Assembly: GCF_040081985.1 (NCBI RefSeq)
Contig: NZ_JBEBMH010000004.1
Coordinates: forward strand, 309,960-373,959
Origin: Kumtagia yinganensis
Lineage (GTDB): Bacteria > Pseudomonadota > Alphaproteobacteria > Rhizobiales > Rhizobiaceae
DNA: 64,000 nt
Direction of reading: 5' to 3'
A model generated the notes under the pieces. That model was not told where the DNA came from, did no database searches, and worked only from the letters and a program-made list of their open reading frames with translations. Below are positions 9,097 through 17,346 of this stretch, piece by piece (positions within the stretch are counted from its first letter, which is position 1; every line of letters begins with the position of its first letter). The position numbers and the translations under genes are program-made.

Positions 9097-9468
9097 TCAC
9101 TCTGGTGGCGAGATGATGGAGATTACCTCCATTGGGCTCAGCCGAAGCACCCGCGCGACACCCAGTGCATTGGGAACGATCCAGTAAGGCGTGTCCGGAT
9201 CATACGGGGCGGGCAGCATGGTCAAGTTGTATAGCGTCTTGGCGCAGACCTCTTCAAAAAGGTATTGGGCCTCTGCCCCGTGATCACCGCGGCGCTCGGC
9301 TTTCAAGGTTTTGGCTCGAATGTCGTTGAACAGGTTACGAGCCTTTGGCCACGAGCCACGATCCTCGATCATTCGACCGAGCCGTTCCAACGTCTCCTTG
9401 TCCGAGCAATGCGGGGTAAAGAGCTTAATGAGGCTCTGGATATCCTTGAGCATCGACCATTTCGTCAT
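9097..9468 (-). CDS. Hypothetical protein, 123 residues
   Basis: I do not recognise a family. The protein is soluble and mixed charged, with a predicted helical N-terminal half (residues 1-80, rich in Lys/Arg/Glu/Leu) and a more apolar C-terminus (VPNALGVARVLRLSPMEVISI). It is the most promoter-distal of three minus-strand genes (10556 to 9097) with somewhat lower GC than the flanking core genes, which suggests an acquired islet between lspA and acuI. Coding is supported by the codon pattern and by the absence of a better frame. Confidence 0.55.
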   Translation of the reverse strand: MTKWSMLKDIQSLIKLFTPHCSDKETLERLGRMIEDRGSWPKARNLFNDIRAKTLKAERRGDHGAEAQYLFEEVCAKTLYNLTMLPAPYDPDTPYWIVPNALGVARVLRLSPMEVISIISPPE

Positions 9469-9496
9469 GGTCGGGCATTATCAGAGGCAAATACCA

Positions 9497-9560
9497 CGTC
9501 TGGTCCGCTCCCAAACGTCGCCTTCTGGCCCCTATCGGGCCGGAAAGGGTGGAAAGCCGA
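9497..9560. repeat. Diverged intergenic repeat, copy 1
   Basis: The stretch around AACGTCGCCTTCTGGCCCC and the following GGGTGGA-type end resembles the segment at 10104-10165 (AGCGTCGCCTTTTCGCC...GGGTGGA), in the same orientation and lying just outside the gene at 9586-10050 on either side. The similarity is imperfect and was judged by eye. Confidence 0.35.
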
Positions 9561-9585
9561 CAACAAACTGATCGAACGTGACGGC

Positions 9586-10050
9586 TCAATCGTCGAGACT
9601 TTTCCATTCTTCCCACTTACCTAACAGCGCCTGATGGCGCTCGGCGAAAGTGCCACGACCGCCTTGAAAGTTCGGAAACGTGTGGGTTCCCCAGTTCGTC
9701 CGTTCAATGATGACAGTCTCAGCCTCACCCCTTGTCATACCGACAACAGTCTCGATAGCGCAGACATCTTCCGGCGTGGTTGCGATGATCAGCTGATCAA
9801 TTAGCGGCCTCGCTTCATCCCAACGTTTGTTCTCCAGAAAACGGCCTTTGGTGTAGCGCGATCTGCGCCCATTCCATCCGCATAGCTCACAGCGGCTGTC
9901 CCTGAACCGGTGTTCGCACTTCGGATAACCGTAAATCAGATGAGAACAGTCAGGGCACATGGATAGCATTTTGGAGGCCGACGCAACGTATCGGCTGCGG
10001 CATTCGTCGCACCGCCTCCACTCGCGATTATCCGTGGTTGGCTTCCTCAT
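9586..10050 (-). CDS. Hypothetical protein with N-terminal zinc-ribbon cysteines
   Basis: This 154-residue protein has two cysteine clusters near its N-terminus: CDEC (residues 14-17) with CPDC (about 32-35), and a second set ending in CELCGW (about 55-60). Paired CxxC knuckles like these usually bind zinc. The C-terminal part (residues 75-154) is an uncharacterised alpha/beta-looking region containing GMTRGEAETVIIE. No enzymatic motif is recognised. It is the middle gene of a three-gene minus-strand islet. It could be a nucleic-acid-associated or phage/plasmid-derived protein, but that is only inference. Confidence 0.65.
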   Translation of the reverse strand: MRKPTTDNREWRRCDECRSRYVASASKMLSMCPDCSHLIYGYPKCEHRFRDSRCELCGWNGRRSRYTKGRFLENKRWDEARPLIDQLIIATTPEDVCAIETVVGMTRGEAETVIIERTNWGTHTFPNFQGGRGTFAERHQALLGKWEEWKSLDD

Positions 10051-10103
10051 CGTTGACGAATATCAACGCCGACAAACGTCAGCAATGGGGTCGATAGCAG
10101 CTC

Positions 10104-10165
10104 GTCCGGTTCCAAGCGTCGCCTTTTCGCCGCCGAACGGCTGGTGTGGGTGGATTGCGGTCATC
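10104..10165. repeat. Diverged intergenic repeat, copy 2
   Basis: This is the partner of the copy at 9497-9560, with a shared CGTCGCCTT core and a GGGTGGA-like end. Together the two copies bracket the zinc-ribbon gene, which might reflect insertion or repeat-mediated rearrangement. Confidence 0.35.
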
Positions 10166-10166
10166 G

Positions 10167-10556
10167 CTAGTTTCGAGTCGTCGCCAAAAGGTTTGCGGCG
10201 GCGTCGGGGACCTCTTCAAGCCGGTCTGCCGCCGTTGGATTTTTAGCCAAACTCTCAATATCGGAGCGAAGTTCGGCCAGAATTGCCGGTGACAGATTGG
10301 GGCATAAATCCGCTAGGATCGAATGCTTCCAGATGGAGTCATCTGATACGAATACGGCTCTGATATGGGGTACGATCTCGGGACCAGACGCTGAAAGCAA
10401 CTTCGCAACGGAACTTTCCACTGGCCAATTCGTATCCTGTAGCCAGATCAGAAGCTTGGGAAGAACGGGATTGAGCGCAGGGAAGCCGACTGTGCAGGCT
10501 CGCTGGACGGCCGCATGATCATGCTTAGTCTTAGGGACGCATTCGTTGAGGTCCAT
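10167..10556 (-). CDS. DUF5071-like protein
   Basis: The 129-residue sequence carries the features I associate with DUF5071: a block LPKLLIWLQDTNWPV (about 33-47), then VAKLLSASGPEIVPHIRAVF and DDSIWKHSIL (about 73-82). The pattern is short helical pairs like a HEAT-type fold. Members are often found singly or with polymorphic-toxin immunity genes, so an immunity-like role is possible but unproven. It is the first gene of the minus-strand islet, reading away from the divergent gene that starts near 10555. Confidence 0.75.
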   Translation of the reverse strand: MDLNECVPKTKHDHAAVQRACTVGFPALNPVLPKLLIWLQDTNWPVESSVAKLLSASGPEIVPHIRAVFVSDDSIWKHSILADLCPNLSPAILAELRSDIESLAKNPTAADRLEEVPDAAANLLATTRN

Positions 10557-11604
10557 GTCTCGATCTTATGCAAAAGGCGCTTGTCCGCAAAGGGGTCGGA
10601 ACCGGACTCTCAGACCCCACCTGGCAGCGCTCAATAGTCCCGACAACGGTGCGGTTATCGCGCTCGACTTGGTGCAGCCTAGCTTGCCAAGGCTCGCCCA
10701 AGGCCGCTACCACTTACAGGAGTATTTTCCTAGGATTATTTACTTACCTCCTGATCCATGCGACAATGACGTCGTCTGTGCTGGTGCGGCAATCGAGCGG
10801 AACTGGGACGCGCTGAAGCGTATCCTTGCCATGCTTGTCGGCATGGCCGAGATGGGTGCTGGGGGACAGTTTACTTTCTTTCCGCGGAAGGGCGAAGCCG
10901 CTTCAAGGTTGGCTCAAGCGGAAAAAAGTAAACTGTCCCCGGCACTTACCCTCCCGCGCCATCTCTACCTCGCCATCCTGCGGCTGTTGCATCCCGCCGA
11001 AGCCGCGGCACGGCGCCTCATCATCGCGGCGGCGCGCGGGATCGTGGTGACCCTGCCGCCGCTACGCCCGCGCAAGCCAAAGCCCGCGACCTTGCGAGGG
11101 CCGCGCGCCTTCCTGCCAAAGGGGCCGAAAAGACGTCCCAAACCCACCCCGCGCATCCTCTCGCTAGCGCTGCTCGACCCGCCACGGCGTCTGTTCCACG
11201 TCTCCCGCCGTACCGTGCCCGCCCACGCCGCTCCGCGCATCCTGGGCCTCGATTTCGGCGCGACATTCCGCCCGCTGCCGCCACCGCCATCGGCGGACGA
11301 CCCGATCGACGCCGCGCGTCTCGGCCAGCGCCTTGCCGCCCTCAGCGCCGCGCTCGACGACCTGCCGGGACAGGCAAAACGCTTCGCCCGTTGGCGCGCA
11401 CGGCGCGACGCCGCAATCGCGCGGGACGGCCCCGTCTCCGGCCGGCGCCTCTCGCCGCTGCGGCGCGGTCGCCCACCCGGCGGCCGGCTGTCCAGCTACG
11501 ACCCCGTCGCGATCCATTCCCGAAAAATCCGCGAGGTCGACGAAATCCTGGCGCATGCCCATGCGCTGGCCGTGTACGCCTTGGACAACCGCGACACGTC
11601 CTGA
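10555..11604 (+). CDS. Rhizobial hypothetical protein, basic and proline-rich; start uncertain
   Basis: The reading frame is open to 11604. The convincing part begins near 10795 (AIERNWDALKRILAML), followed by PRHLYLAILRLLHPAEAAA, an arginine/proline-rich centre and a C-terminal helix HSRKIREVDEILAHAHAL. I know similar uncharacterised proteins in Mesorhizobium-type genomes, but no function. The first available ATG (10555) overlaps the divergent DUF5071 start, so true translation may begin later, for example at ATG 10831. An inverted repeat with GGGGACAGTTTACTTT arms lies within the coding frame (10862-10940) and encodes part of the N-terminal region, which looks like an inserted mobile palindrome that kept the frame. 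Confidence 0.6.
   Translation: MSRSYAKGACPQRGRNRTLRPHLAALNSPDNGAVIALDLVQPSLPRLAQGRYHLQEYFPRIIYLPPDPCDNDVVCAGAAIERNWDALKRILAMLVGMAEMGAGGQFTFFPRKGEAASRLAQAEKSKLSPALTLPRHLYLAILRLLHPAEAAARRLIIAAARGIVVTLPPLRPRKPKPATLRGPRAFLPKGPKRRPKPTPRILSLALLDPPRRLFHVSRRTVPAHAAPRILGLDFGATFRPLPPPPSADDPIDAARLGQRLAALSAALDDLPGQAKRFARWRARRDAAIARDGPVSGRRLSPLRRGRPPGGRLSSYDPVAIHSRKIREVDEILAHAHALAVYALDNRDTS
10862..10940. repeat. Inverted repeat with GGGGACAGTTTACTTT arms inside a coding frame
   Basis: The left arm 10862-10884 and right arm 10918-10940 are reverse complements over about 23 nt, except for one extra C-containing step in the left arm, with a loop of about 33 nt. Arms of this GGGGACAGTTTACTTT type resemble the REP-like palindromes that accompany RAYT (REP-associated) transposases in other bacteria; that comparison is from memory. 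No transposase is nearby. Confidence 0.8.
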
Positions 11605-11777
11605 CCCTGCGCATTCCTACTCGCGCGAGAAATGGATCGACCGCCACGCGGATTCGTTGTTCGCGTGGCCGCCATGCGTGCCGCCGGCGCGTCGCTCATC
11701 CGTTGGCCAAGCCCGCCAAACCGGATTAGGGTAGGCGCAACCATATGGCGAACCGATGCGGCGAGGAGGATGCAACG

Positions 11778-12767
11778 ATGACCGACACTTTCAAGGCCAT
11801 CCTCGTCTCGCGCGGCGAGGACAAGAAGCAGTCGGTCGCGGTGACGGAACTGACCGACGCCGATCTGATGGACGGCGACGTCACGGTGGCGGTCGAATGG
11901 ACGACGGTGAACTACAAGGACGGGCTGGCGATCACCGGCAAGGCGCCGGTGATCAGGCGTTTCCCGCTGGTGCCGGGCGTCGATTTCGCCGGCACGGTGA
12001 TTTCCTCCTCCAATCCCGACTGGGAAAAGGGCGACAAGGTCATCCTCAACGGCTGGGGCGTCGGCGAGACGCATTTCGGCGCTTATGCCGGTCGGGCGCG
12101 CGTCAATGGGGACTGGCTGGTGCCGTTGCCGGACAATATGACGACGCGCCAGGCGATGGCGATCGGCACGGCGGGTTATACGGCGATGCTGTCGGTGATG
12201 GCGCTGGAGCGCCATGGCATCACCCCCGAGCGTGGGCCGGTGGTGGTCACCGGCGCGGCCGGCGGCGTCGGCTCGGTTTCCGTCGCGCTGCTGTCGCGGC
12301 TGGGTCACCACGTGATCGCCTCGACGGGCCGACCCACTGAGAGCGCCTACCTCGCCGATCTCGGCGCGGCTGAAATCATCGGCCGCGCCGAACTCTCGGG
12401 GCCGGCGAAACCGCTCGGCAAGGAACGGTGGGCGGGCGGCATCGACGCCGTCGGCAGCCACACGCTGGCCAACGTGCTGTCCATGACCGCTTACGGCGGC
12501 GCGGTCGCCGCCTGCGGCCTGGCGCAAGGCATGGACCTGCCCTCCAGCGTCGCACCCTTCATCCTGCGCGGCGTGTCGCTGCTCGGCATCGATTCGGTGA
12601 TGGCGCCGCGGGAACTGAGGATCGAGGCGTGGCGGCGGCTTGCCGACGAGCTCGATCGGCGCAAGCTCTCGGAACTGACGACGGCGATCGGTTTTGACGG
12701 CATCATCGCCGCCGCCACCGATATCGTCGACGGCAAGATCCGCGGCCGCGTCGTCGTCGAGATGTGA
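11778..12767 (+). CDS. acuI: Acrylyl-CoA reductase (NADPH), AcuI/YhdH family
   Basis: A 329-residue zinc-independent medium-chain dehydrogenase/reductase predicted to reduce acryloyl-CoA to propionyl-CoA with NADPH, detoxifying acrylate-type intermediates. Visible blocks are WTTVNYKDGLAITGK (about 42-56), VPGVDFAGTV (about 65-74), the Rossmann motif VVTGAAGGVGSVSVALL (about 155-171) and GIDAVGSHTLANVL. Start ATG 11778 follows a strong GAGGAGGA ribosome binding site. It lies alone between the preceding hypothetical gene and a histidine kinase, so no operon partner indicates the physiological substrate. Confidence 0.92.
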   Translation: MTDTFKAILVSRGEDKKQSVAVTELTDADLMDGDVTVAVEWTTVNYKDGLAITGKAPVIRRFPLVPGVDFAGTVISSSNPDWEKGDKVILNGWGVGETHFGAYAGRARVNGDWLVPLPDNMTTRQAMAIGTAGYTAMLSVMALERHGITPERGPVVVTGAAGGVGSVSVALLSRLGHHVIASTGRPTESAYLADLGAAEIIGRAELSGPAKPLGKERWAGGIDAVGSHTLANVLSMTAYGGAVAACGLAQGMDLPSSVAPFILRGVSLLGIDSVMAPRELRIEAWRRLADELDRRKLSELTTAIGFDGIIAAATDIVDGKIRGRVVVEM

Positions 12768-12854
12768 GAGCCGGGCCAGGGAATCCGCAAGAAGACTAAA
12801 ATGCGAGCGTTTTGCAAAAACCTTCAGGAAGAAGGTCGCGCGTAAGTTCTGTGC

Positions 12855-15131
12855 ATGACGGCACCGATACCCCACAGCTCCCTTGACGGGAAAAGCAAGG
12901 ATACCGGCGACACGGCGCCGGAGCTTCCGTTGCATCCCGAGCCCGACGCGCTGGTCGAGCTGCTGCCGGCCAGACCGAGGAGGCTGCTCCTGCAGGTCGG
13001 CGGCATCATCGCCGCGTTGCTGCTGTCGGGCATCGCCAATCTTTTCCACGCGCCGCTATGGGTTGCACTCGGTCTTCTGGCGGCCGGGCTGATCGGCATC
13101 CTGTTCCTGTATCGCAGCCTCACCGTCAAAGAGCGCATCGCCAGCGAGGACGCAGGCGCCGAAGCGCCCGCCGCCCGCGTCGAGGCGCTTGCCGACCGCA
13201 TGTGGGAACTGCACGAGAGCGAGGAACATTTCCTCGGCCTCATCGACGCGCTCGGCGACCTCGTCATCCATCGCGACCGCGAAGGGCGCATCGTCTACGC
13301 CAACAGGGTGTTCGCCGACCTCGTCGGCCGGCCGCTGGACGGCCTGATCGGGATGCGGCTCGCCGATCTCGGCATCGAGGTCGGCGTCGTCCCGGACGCG
13401 GCCTTCGCCGACGGCGAGTGCCTCAGTTCCACCGACGTCGCCGTGCATACGCCGGCCGGCACCCGTTGGTTCTCGTGGATCGAGCTTTCGGTGCGCGATC
13501 TCGCCAGCAAGGCGGTCTCGCACCGCGCCATCGCCCGCGACATCACCGCCCGCAAGCGCGCCGAGACCGCGCTGATCGGCGCCCGCGAGCGCGCGGAGTA
13601 TGCGAGCGTGGCGAAGTCGCGTTTCCTGGCGACCGTCAGCCACGAGATCCGCACGCCGATGAACGGCATCATGGGCATGGCGAAACTTCTCGCCGACACC
13701 AGCCTTTCGGCGGAACAGAAGACCTATGTCAGCGCCGTCTCCACCTCGGCCAGCGCGTTGTTGGCGCTGATCGAGGACCTGCTCGACTTCTCCAAGATCG
13801 AAGCCGGCCGCTTCGTGCCGGAGCCGCAGCCGATCTCGCCGCGCGAACTGGTCGAGAGCGTGGTGGAACTGCTGGCGGCGCGCGCCTACGGCAAGGGCAT
13901 CGGCCTCGGCTGCTACGTCGCGCCCAACGTGCCGCACAGCATCACCGCCGATCCCGGCCGTGTCCGCCAGGTGCTGCTCAACCTGATCGGCAACGCCATC
14001 AAGTTCACCGATACAGGCGGCGTGCTGGTCACCGTGGGGCTGAAGCCGGGGACGGGAGACATGGATCTCGTGCGCTTCGCGGTGGCCGACACCGGTCCCG
14101 GCCTGCGCAAGGACGACATGGAACGCATCTTCCAGGAATTCGAGCAGGCCGACGGCAGTTCGACCCGGGCGCATGGCGGAGCCGGCCTCGGTCTCGCCAT
14201 CTCGCGCCGCATCGTCGAGGCGCTGGGCGGCACCATCTCGGTCGCCAGCGACCTCGGCCTTGGCTCCGAATTCGCCTTCGACATCCCTGCCCTGGACGCC
14301 AGCGGCTCCAGCCTTGCGCGCGGCGCCGTGCTCGAGGGCCATCGCTCGATCATCCTGTCGAAGAACGAGGTCGAATGTGACGCCATCGCGCGCACGATCC
14401 GTGCCCATGGCGGGACCGTCGACGTCGCCTATTCGCTGGAGCAGGCGGTGGAGCTCTCCGGACCTTGCGACGCATTGCTCATCGACGCCTCGATCGAGGC
14501 GCCGGACGGAAGGGTGCTGAAGCGCCTGAAGCAGGCCGGCTTCTCCGGCAGCCAGGCGATCACGCTGATCGCGCCGACCGACCGGGGGGCGCTCGGCGAT
14601 TTCCGCGCCAGCGGCTACGTCACCTTCCTGGCCAGGCCGGTGCGCGGCGAGACGCTGCTGCGCGTGCTGCTTTCCGGCGCGGCAAGCGCGGCAATCACCG
14701 CCCTGCCCGCTCCCCGCGCGGCATCCAGGGGCCGCAGCGCGCGGGTGGCGGGGCTTTCGGTCCTGCTCGCGGAGGATAACGAGATCAACGCGCTGCTGGC
14801 GCGCACCACGCTGCAGAAGGCAGGGCATCGTGTCGAGGTGGTCAACAACGGCAAGGCCGCGGTCGAGGCCGTGATCGGGCCGCGCAAGGAACGGCACGAC
14901 GTGGTGCTGATGGACCTGCATATGCCCGTCATGGACGGGCTGGAGGCCATCGCGCTGATCCGTCGTCACGAGGAGGAGAACGATCTGCCGCCGGTGCCGA
15001 TCATGGTTCTGTCCGCCGACAGCCAGGAGAAGACCCGCCACGACGTTCTCGCGCACGGGGCCAGCGGCTTCGTCACCAAGCCGCTCGACCCCGATGCGCT
15101 CGTCCACGCCGTCGAGGAGCGCCTGGCCTGA
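12855..15131 (+). CDS. Hybrid sensor histidine kinase with PAS and receiver domains
   Basis: This 758-residue membrane-anchored kinase has two adjacent membrane segments (about residues 45-90), a PAS domain (about 115-235, IVYANRVFADLVGRPL), a HisKA dimerisation domain with phospho-acceptor His263 in SHEIRTPMNG, an HATPase_c domain (N box NLIGNAIKF, G boxes DTGPGL and GGAGLGLAIS, about 370-490), a degenerate receiver-like segment (about 500-610) and a C-terminal receiver (about 636-757) with phospho-acceptor Asp687 in VLMDLHMP. It probably autophosphorylates and relays internally to its own receiver. No cognate response regulator lies beside it. The input signal is unknown. Confidence 0.93.
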   Translation: MTAPIPHSSLDGKSKDTGDTAPELPLHPEPDALVELLPARPRRLLLQVGGIIAALLLSGIANLFHAPLWVALGLLAAGLIGILFLYRSLTVKERIASEDAGAEAPAARVEALADRMWELHESEEHFLGLIDALGDLVIHRDREGRIVYANRVFADLVGRPLDGLIGMRLADLGIEVGVVPDAAFADGECLSSTDVAVHTPAGTRWFSWIELSVRDLASKAVSHRAIARDITARKRAETALIGARERAEYASVAKSRFLATVSHEIRTPMNGIMGMAKLLADTSLSAEQKTYVSAVSTSASALLALIEDLLDFSKIEAGRFVPEPQPISPRELVESVVELLAARAYGKGIGLGCYVAPNVPHSITADPGRVRQVLLNLIGNAIKFTDTGGVLVTVGLKPGTGDMDLVRFAVADTGPGLRKDDMERIFQEFEQADGSSTRAHGGAGLGLAISRRIVEALGGTISVASDLGLGSEFAFDIPALDASGSSLARGAVLEGHRSIILSKNEVECDAIARTIRAHGGTVDVAYSLEQAVELSGPCDALLIDASIEAPDGRVLKRLKQAGFSGSQAITLIAPTDRGALGDFRASGYVTFLARPVRGETLLRVLLSGAASAAITALPAPRAASRGRSARVAGLSVLLAEDNEINALLARTTLQKAGHRVEVVNNGKAAVEAVIGPRKERHDVVLMDLHMPVMDGLEAIALIRRHEEENDLPPVPIMVLSADSQEKTRHDVLAHGASGFVTKPLDPDALVHAVEERLA

Positions 15132-15306
15132 CTTGCCGGCAGCGCATCCGGTTCGAGGCGGCCTCTCCCGCCGTTCACGCTAAGTTCGGCAAGGCTTTAT
15201 CGGGGGATGGGCTTGAGCGCCGGCTTCCGTCACGGTAGTTTCATACGACTGTTGCACTCGGCTTGTAATGTTCTCCCATGCTCGGCTGCACGAAGGAGGA
15301 TCACCC

Positions 15307-16194
15307 GTGCAAACAGTGGTTCCATCGGCCGAAGTCCCCATCGAGGCGAAAGTCGGCCTGATCCCCGGCGTCGAGCCGGGGCTCGGCATTGCTCACAAGA
15401 CGCTCGGACGCATCGGTTCGCTCGAAGCCAGGCTTGCCCGCAACGACTCGGAGATCGCCGCCGCGCAAGAGGTCCGCTACCGCGTCTTCTACGAGGAACT
15501 TGGCGCCAAATCCAACCGGCTGGAGGCGCTTGACCGCCGCGACGCGGACCGTTTCGACGCCTGCTGCGACCACATACTGGTGTTCGACCACGCATTGCCC
15601 GGCCCCGAGCACAACCGCATCATCGGCACGTACCGGTTGCTCAATCAGGAGGGCGCGGCCCTAGCCGGCGGCTTCTACTCGGAAGACGAATTCGACCTCG
15701 GCTCGCTGATCCAGCGGCATCCGGGCAAACGTTTCCTCGAACTCGGACGCTCCTGCGTGCTGCCGCAATACCGCTCGAAGCGCACCATCGAGACCCTGTG
15801 GCAGGGCATCTGGGCGTATGTGCTGCATCACGACATCGACGTGATGGCGGGTTGCGCCTCGTTCCATGGCACGGTCCCGGCAGCACACGCCGAGGCGCTC
15901 TCCTTCCTCACACACAATTTCCGCGCCGAGCCCGGCTACGACGTGTCCGCGCTACCCGGCCGCTGCCACCCCATGGATCTGGTTCCCTGCGAGGCGATCA
16001 ACGCAAAGTCCGCGTTCCTGCGGATGCCGCCGCTGATCAAGGGCTACCTGCGCCTTGGCGCGCGCATCGGCGACGGCTGCGTCGTCGACCATGATTTCGA
16101 GACGGTGGACGTGTTCATGATTCTGCCGGTCAAGGAAATCAAGCAGCGCTACATCAGCTACTATTCCGGGGATGCCGGCCGCCTCGCCGCCTGA
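15307..16194 (+). CDS. olsB: L-ornithine N(alpha)-acyltransferase (OlsB-like GNAT), ornithine-lipid synthesis
   Basis: OlsB transfers a 3-hydroxyacyl chain from acyl carrier protein to ornithine, the first step of ornithine-lipid synthesis, at the inner membrane. The 295-residue protein has the family blocks QEVRYRVFYEELGA (about 55-68), CDHILVFD, VGTYRLL-like IIGTYRLL (about 105-112), ELGRSCVLPQYRSKRTIE (about 142-159) and DVMAGCASFHGT. GTG 15307 is chosen as start because an AAGGAGGA lies 6 nt upstream; an in-frame ATG at 15268 lacks this. The 3' end overlaps the next gene by 23 bp. Ornithine lipids are common in rhizobia, often under phosphate limitation (known for the family). Confidence 0.9.
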   Translation: MQTVVPSAEVPIEAKVGLIPGVEPGLGIAHKTLGRIGSLEARLARNDSEIAAAQEVRYRVFYEELGAKSNRLEALDRRDADRFDACCDHILVFDHALPGPEHNRIIGTYRLLNQEGAALAGGFYSEDEFDLGSLIQRHPGKRFLELGRSCVLPQYRSKRTIETLWQGIWAYVLHHDIDVMAGCASFHGTVPAAHAEALSFLTHNFRAEPGYDVSALPGRCHPMDLVPCEAINAKSAFLRMPPLIKGYLRLGARIGDGCVVDHDFETVDVFMILPVKEIKQRYISYYSGDAGRLAA

Positions 16195-16543
16195 AACCGC
16201 CGAAGCCTTTGCGCCGGCCGTCGAACGGGTGCGCGAGGCAATGCTGTTGCTGCCGGATGTGACCGAGAGCACCTCCTACGGCACGCCGTCGCTGAAGATC
16301 GGCAAGAAATTGCTGACGCGGGTCAAGGACCCGATGACGCTGGTCATCATGTGCCCGCGGGAGGAAAAGGCGGCGCTGATGGAAACAGCGCCCGACATTT
16401 ATTTCGAGACCGACCACTACAAAGGCTGGCCGGCCATCCTCGTCCGCGTCGACGCCATCTCCGACGCCGAACTCATCCACCGGCTGAAATGCGCCATCCG
16501 TCTGCAGGCCCCGACGAGGAGAGCGATCCGCGACGACAGATAA
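16172..16543 (+). CDS. MmcQ/YjbR family protein
   Basis: A 123-residue protein of the MmcQ/YjbR family, which has a cyaY-like fold and is annotated as DNA-binding on thin evidence. Typical features seen are the blocks TESTSYGTPSLKIGKKLLTRV (around residues 31-51), a hydrophobic LVIMCP strand and DIYFETDHYKGWPAILV (about 75-91). It starts inside the end of olsB and is probably translated from the same message. A link to lipid synthesis is not implied. Confidence 0.85.
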   Translation: MPAASPPETAEAFAPAVERVREAMLLLPDVTESTSYGTPSLKIGKKLLTRVKDPMTLVIMCPREEKAALMETAPDIYFETDHYKGWPAILVRVDAISDAELIHRLKCAIRLQAPTRRAIRDDR

Positions 16544-16570
16544 GCTGGTCCCCCGGGGTGCAGAGGACCC

Positions 16571-17218
16571 CTATGGAATATCGTCCGGCCGCCTGCCGGG
16601 ACGGCCTTTGTAAGGCTCGAGCGTCCAGCCGAACCACAATGCGCCGCCGCGCACGAAGAGCCCGATGACAAAAGCGATGATGGCAGACGCACCGGGAGCC
16701 GCGAGCAGCGCGTCCGCCACGACATAGGCTGCCGCCCCCGCGCCGGCCGCCGTGATGTATACTTCCGGCCGCAGCAGCACCGACGCTTCCTGCGCAACGA
16801 TGTCCCGCAATATGCCGCCGAAGGTGGCCGTCAGCATGCCGGTGATGATGGCCACGACCGGCGAGCCGGTGATGGTCATTCCCTTGGCGGCGCCCATCGC
16901 CGCGAAGGCGGCCAGCCCGACCGCGTCCAGCCACAGCAGCCATTTCCAGCGCGAGGCGACCAGATGCGCGGTGAAGAAGACGAATGCCGCCACGACCGCG
17001 CAGATCAGCACGTAGACGGTATCGCCGATCCAGAAGACGGGGATGTTGAGGATGACGTCGCGAAGCGTCCCACCCCCAATGCCGGTTATGGCTGCGAGGA
17101 AGATGAACCCGACGATGTCGAGCTGCTTTCGCGACGCGGCAAGGGCTCCCGTCGCCGCGAACACCGCGACACCGGCATAGTCCAGGAGCAGCAGCGGATT
17201 CATTTGGATCCGGGCCAT
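16571..17218 (-). CDS. TRIC/UPF0126-family membrane protein (YadS-like cation channel)
   Basis: A 215-residue integral membrane protein with seven predicted hydrophobic segments. It shows the duplicated three-helix arrangement of bacterial TRIC channels: the two repeats carry matching kinked-glycine motifs GIGGGTLRDVIL (about 50-61) and TFGGILRDIV (about 138-147). TRIC channels conduct monovalent cations. ATG 17218 is preferred; upstream codons translate the heptanucleotide repeat region and are unlikely to be protein, and ATG 17203 is also possible. It converges with the MmcQ gene with only 27 bp between. Confidence 0.88.
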   Translation of the reverse strand: MARIQMNPLLLLDYAGVAVFAATGALAASRKQLDIVGFIFLAAITGIGGGTLRDVILNIPVFWIGDTVYVLICAVVAAFVFFTAHLVASRWKWLLWLDAVGLAAFAAMGAAKGMTITGSPVVAIITGMLTATFGGILRDIVAQEASVLLRPEVYITAAGAGAAAYVVADALLAAPGASAIIAFVIGLFVRGGALWFGWTLEPYKGRPGRRPDDIP

Positions 17219-17222
17219 CAGG

Positions 17223-17342
<120 letters not shown>

Positions 17343-17346
17343 GTAT

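Noticed and set aside
13056..15107. Minus-strand frame of 683 codons opposite the histidine kinase
   Set aside because: Antisense shadow in GC-rich DNA; all kinase motifs are on the plus strand.
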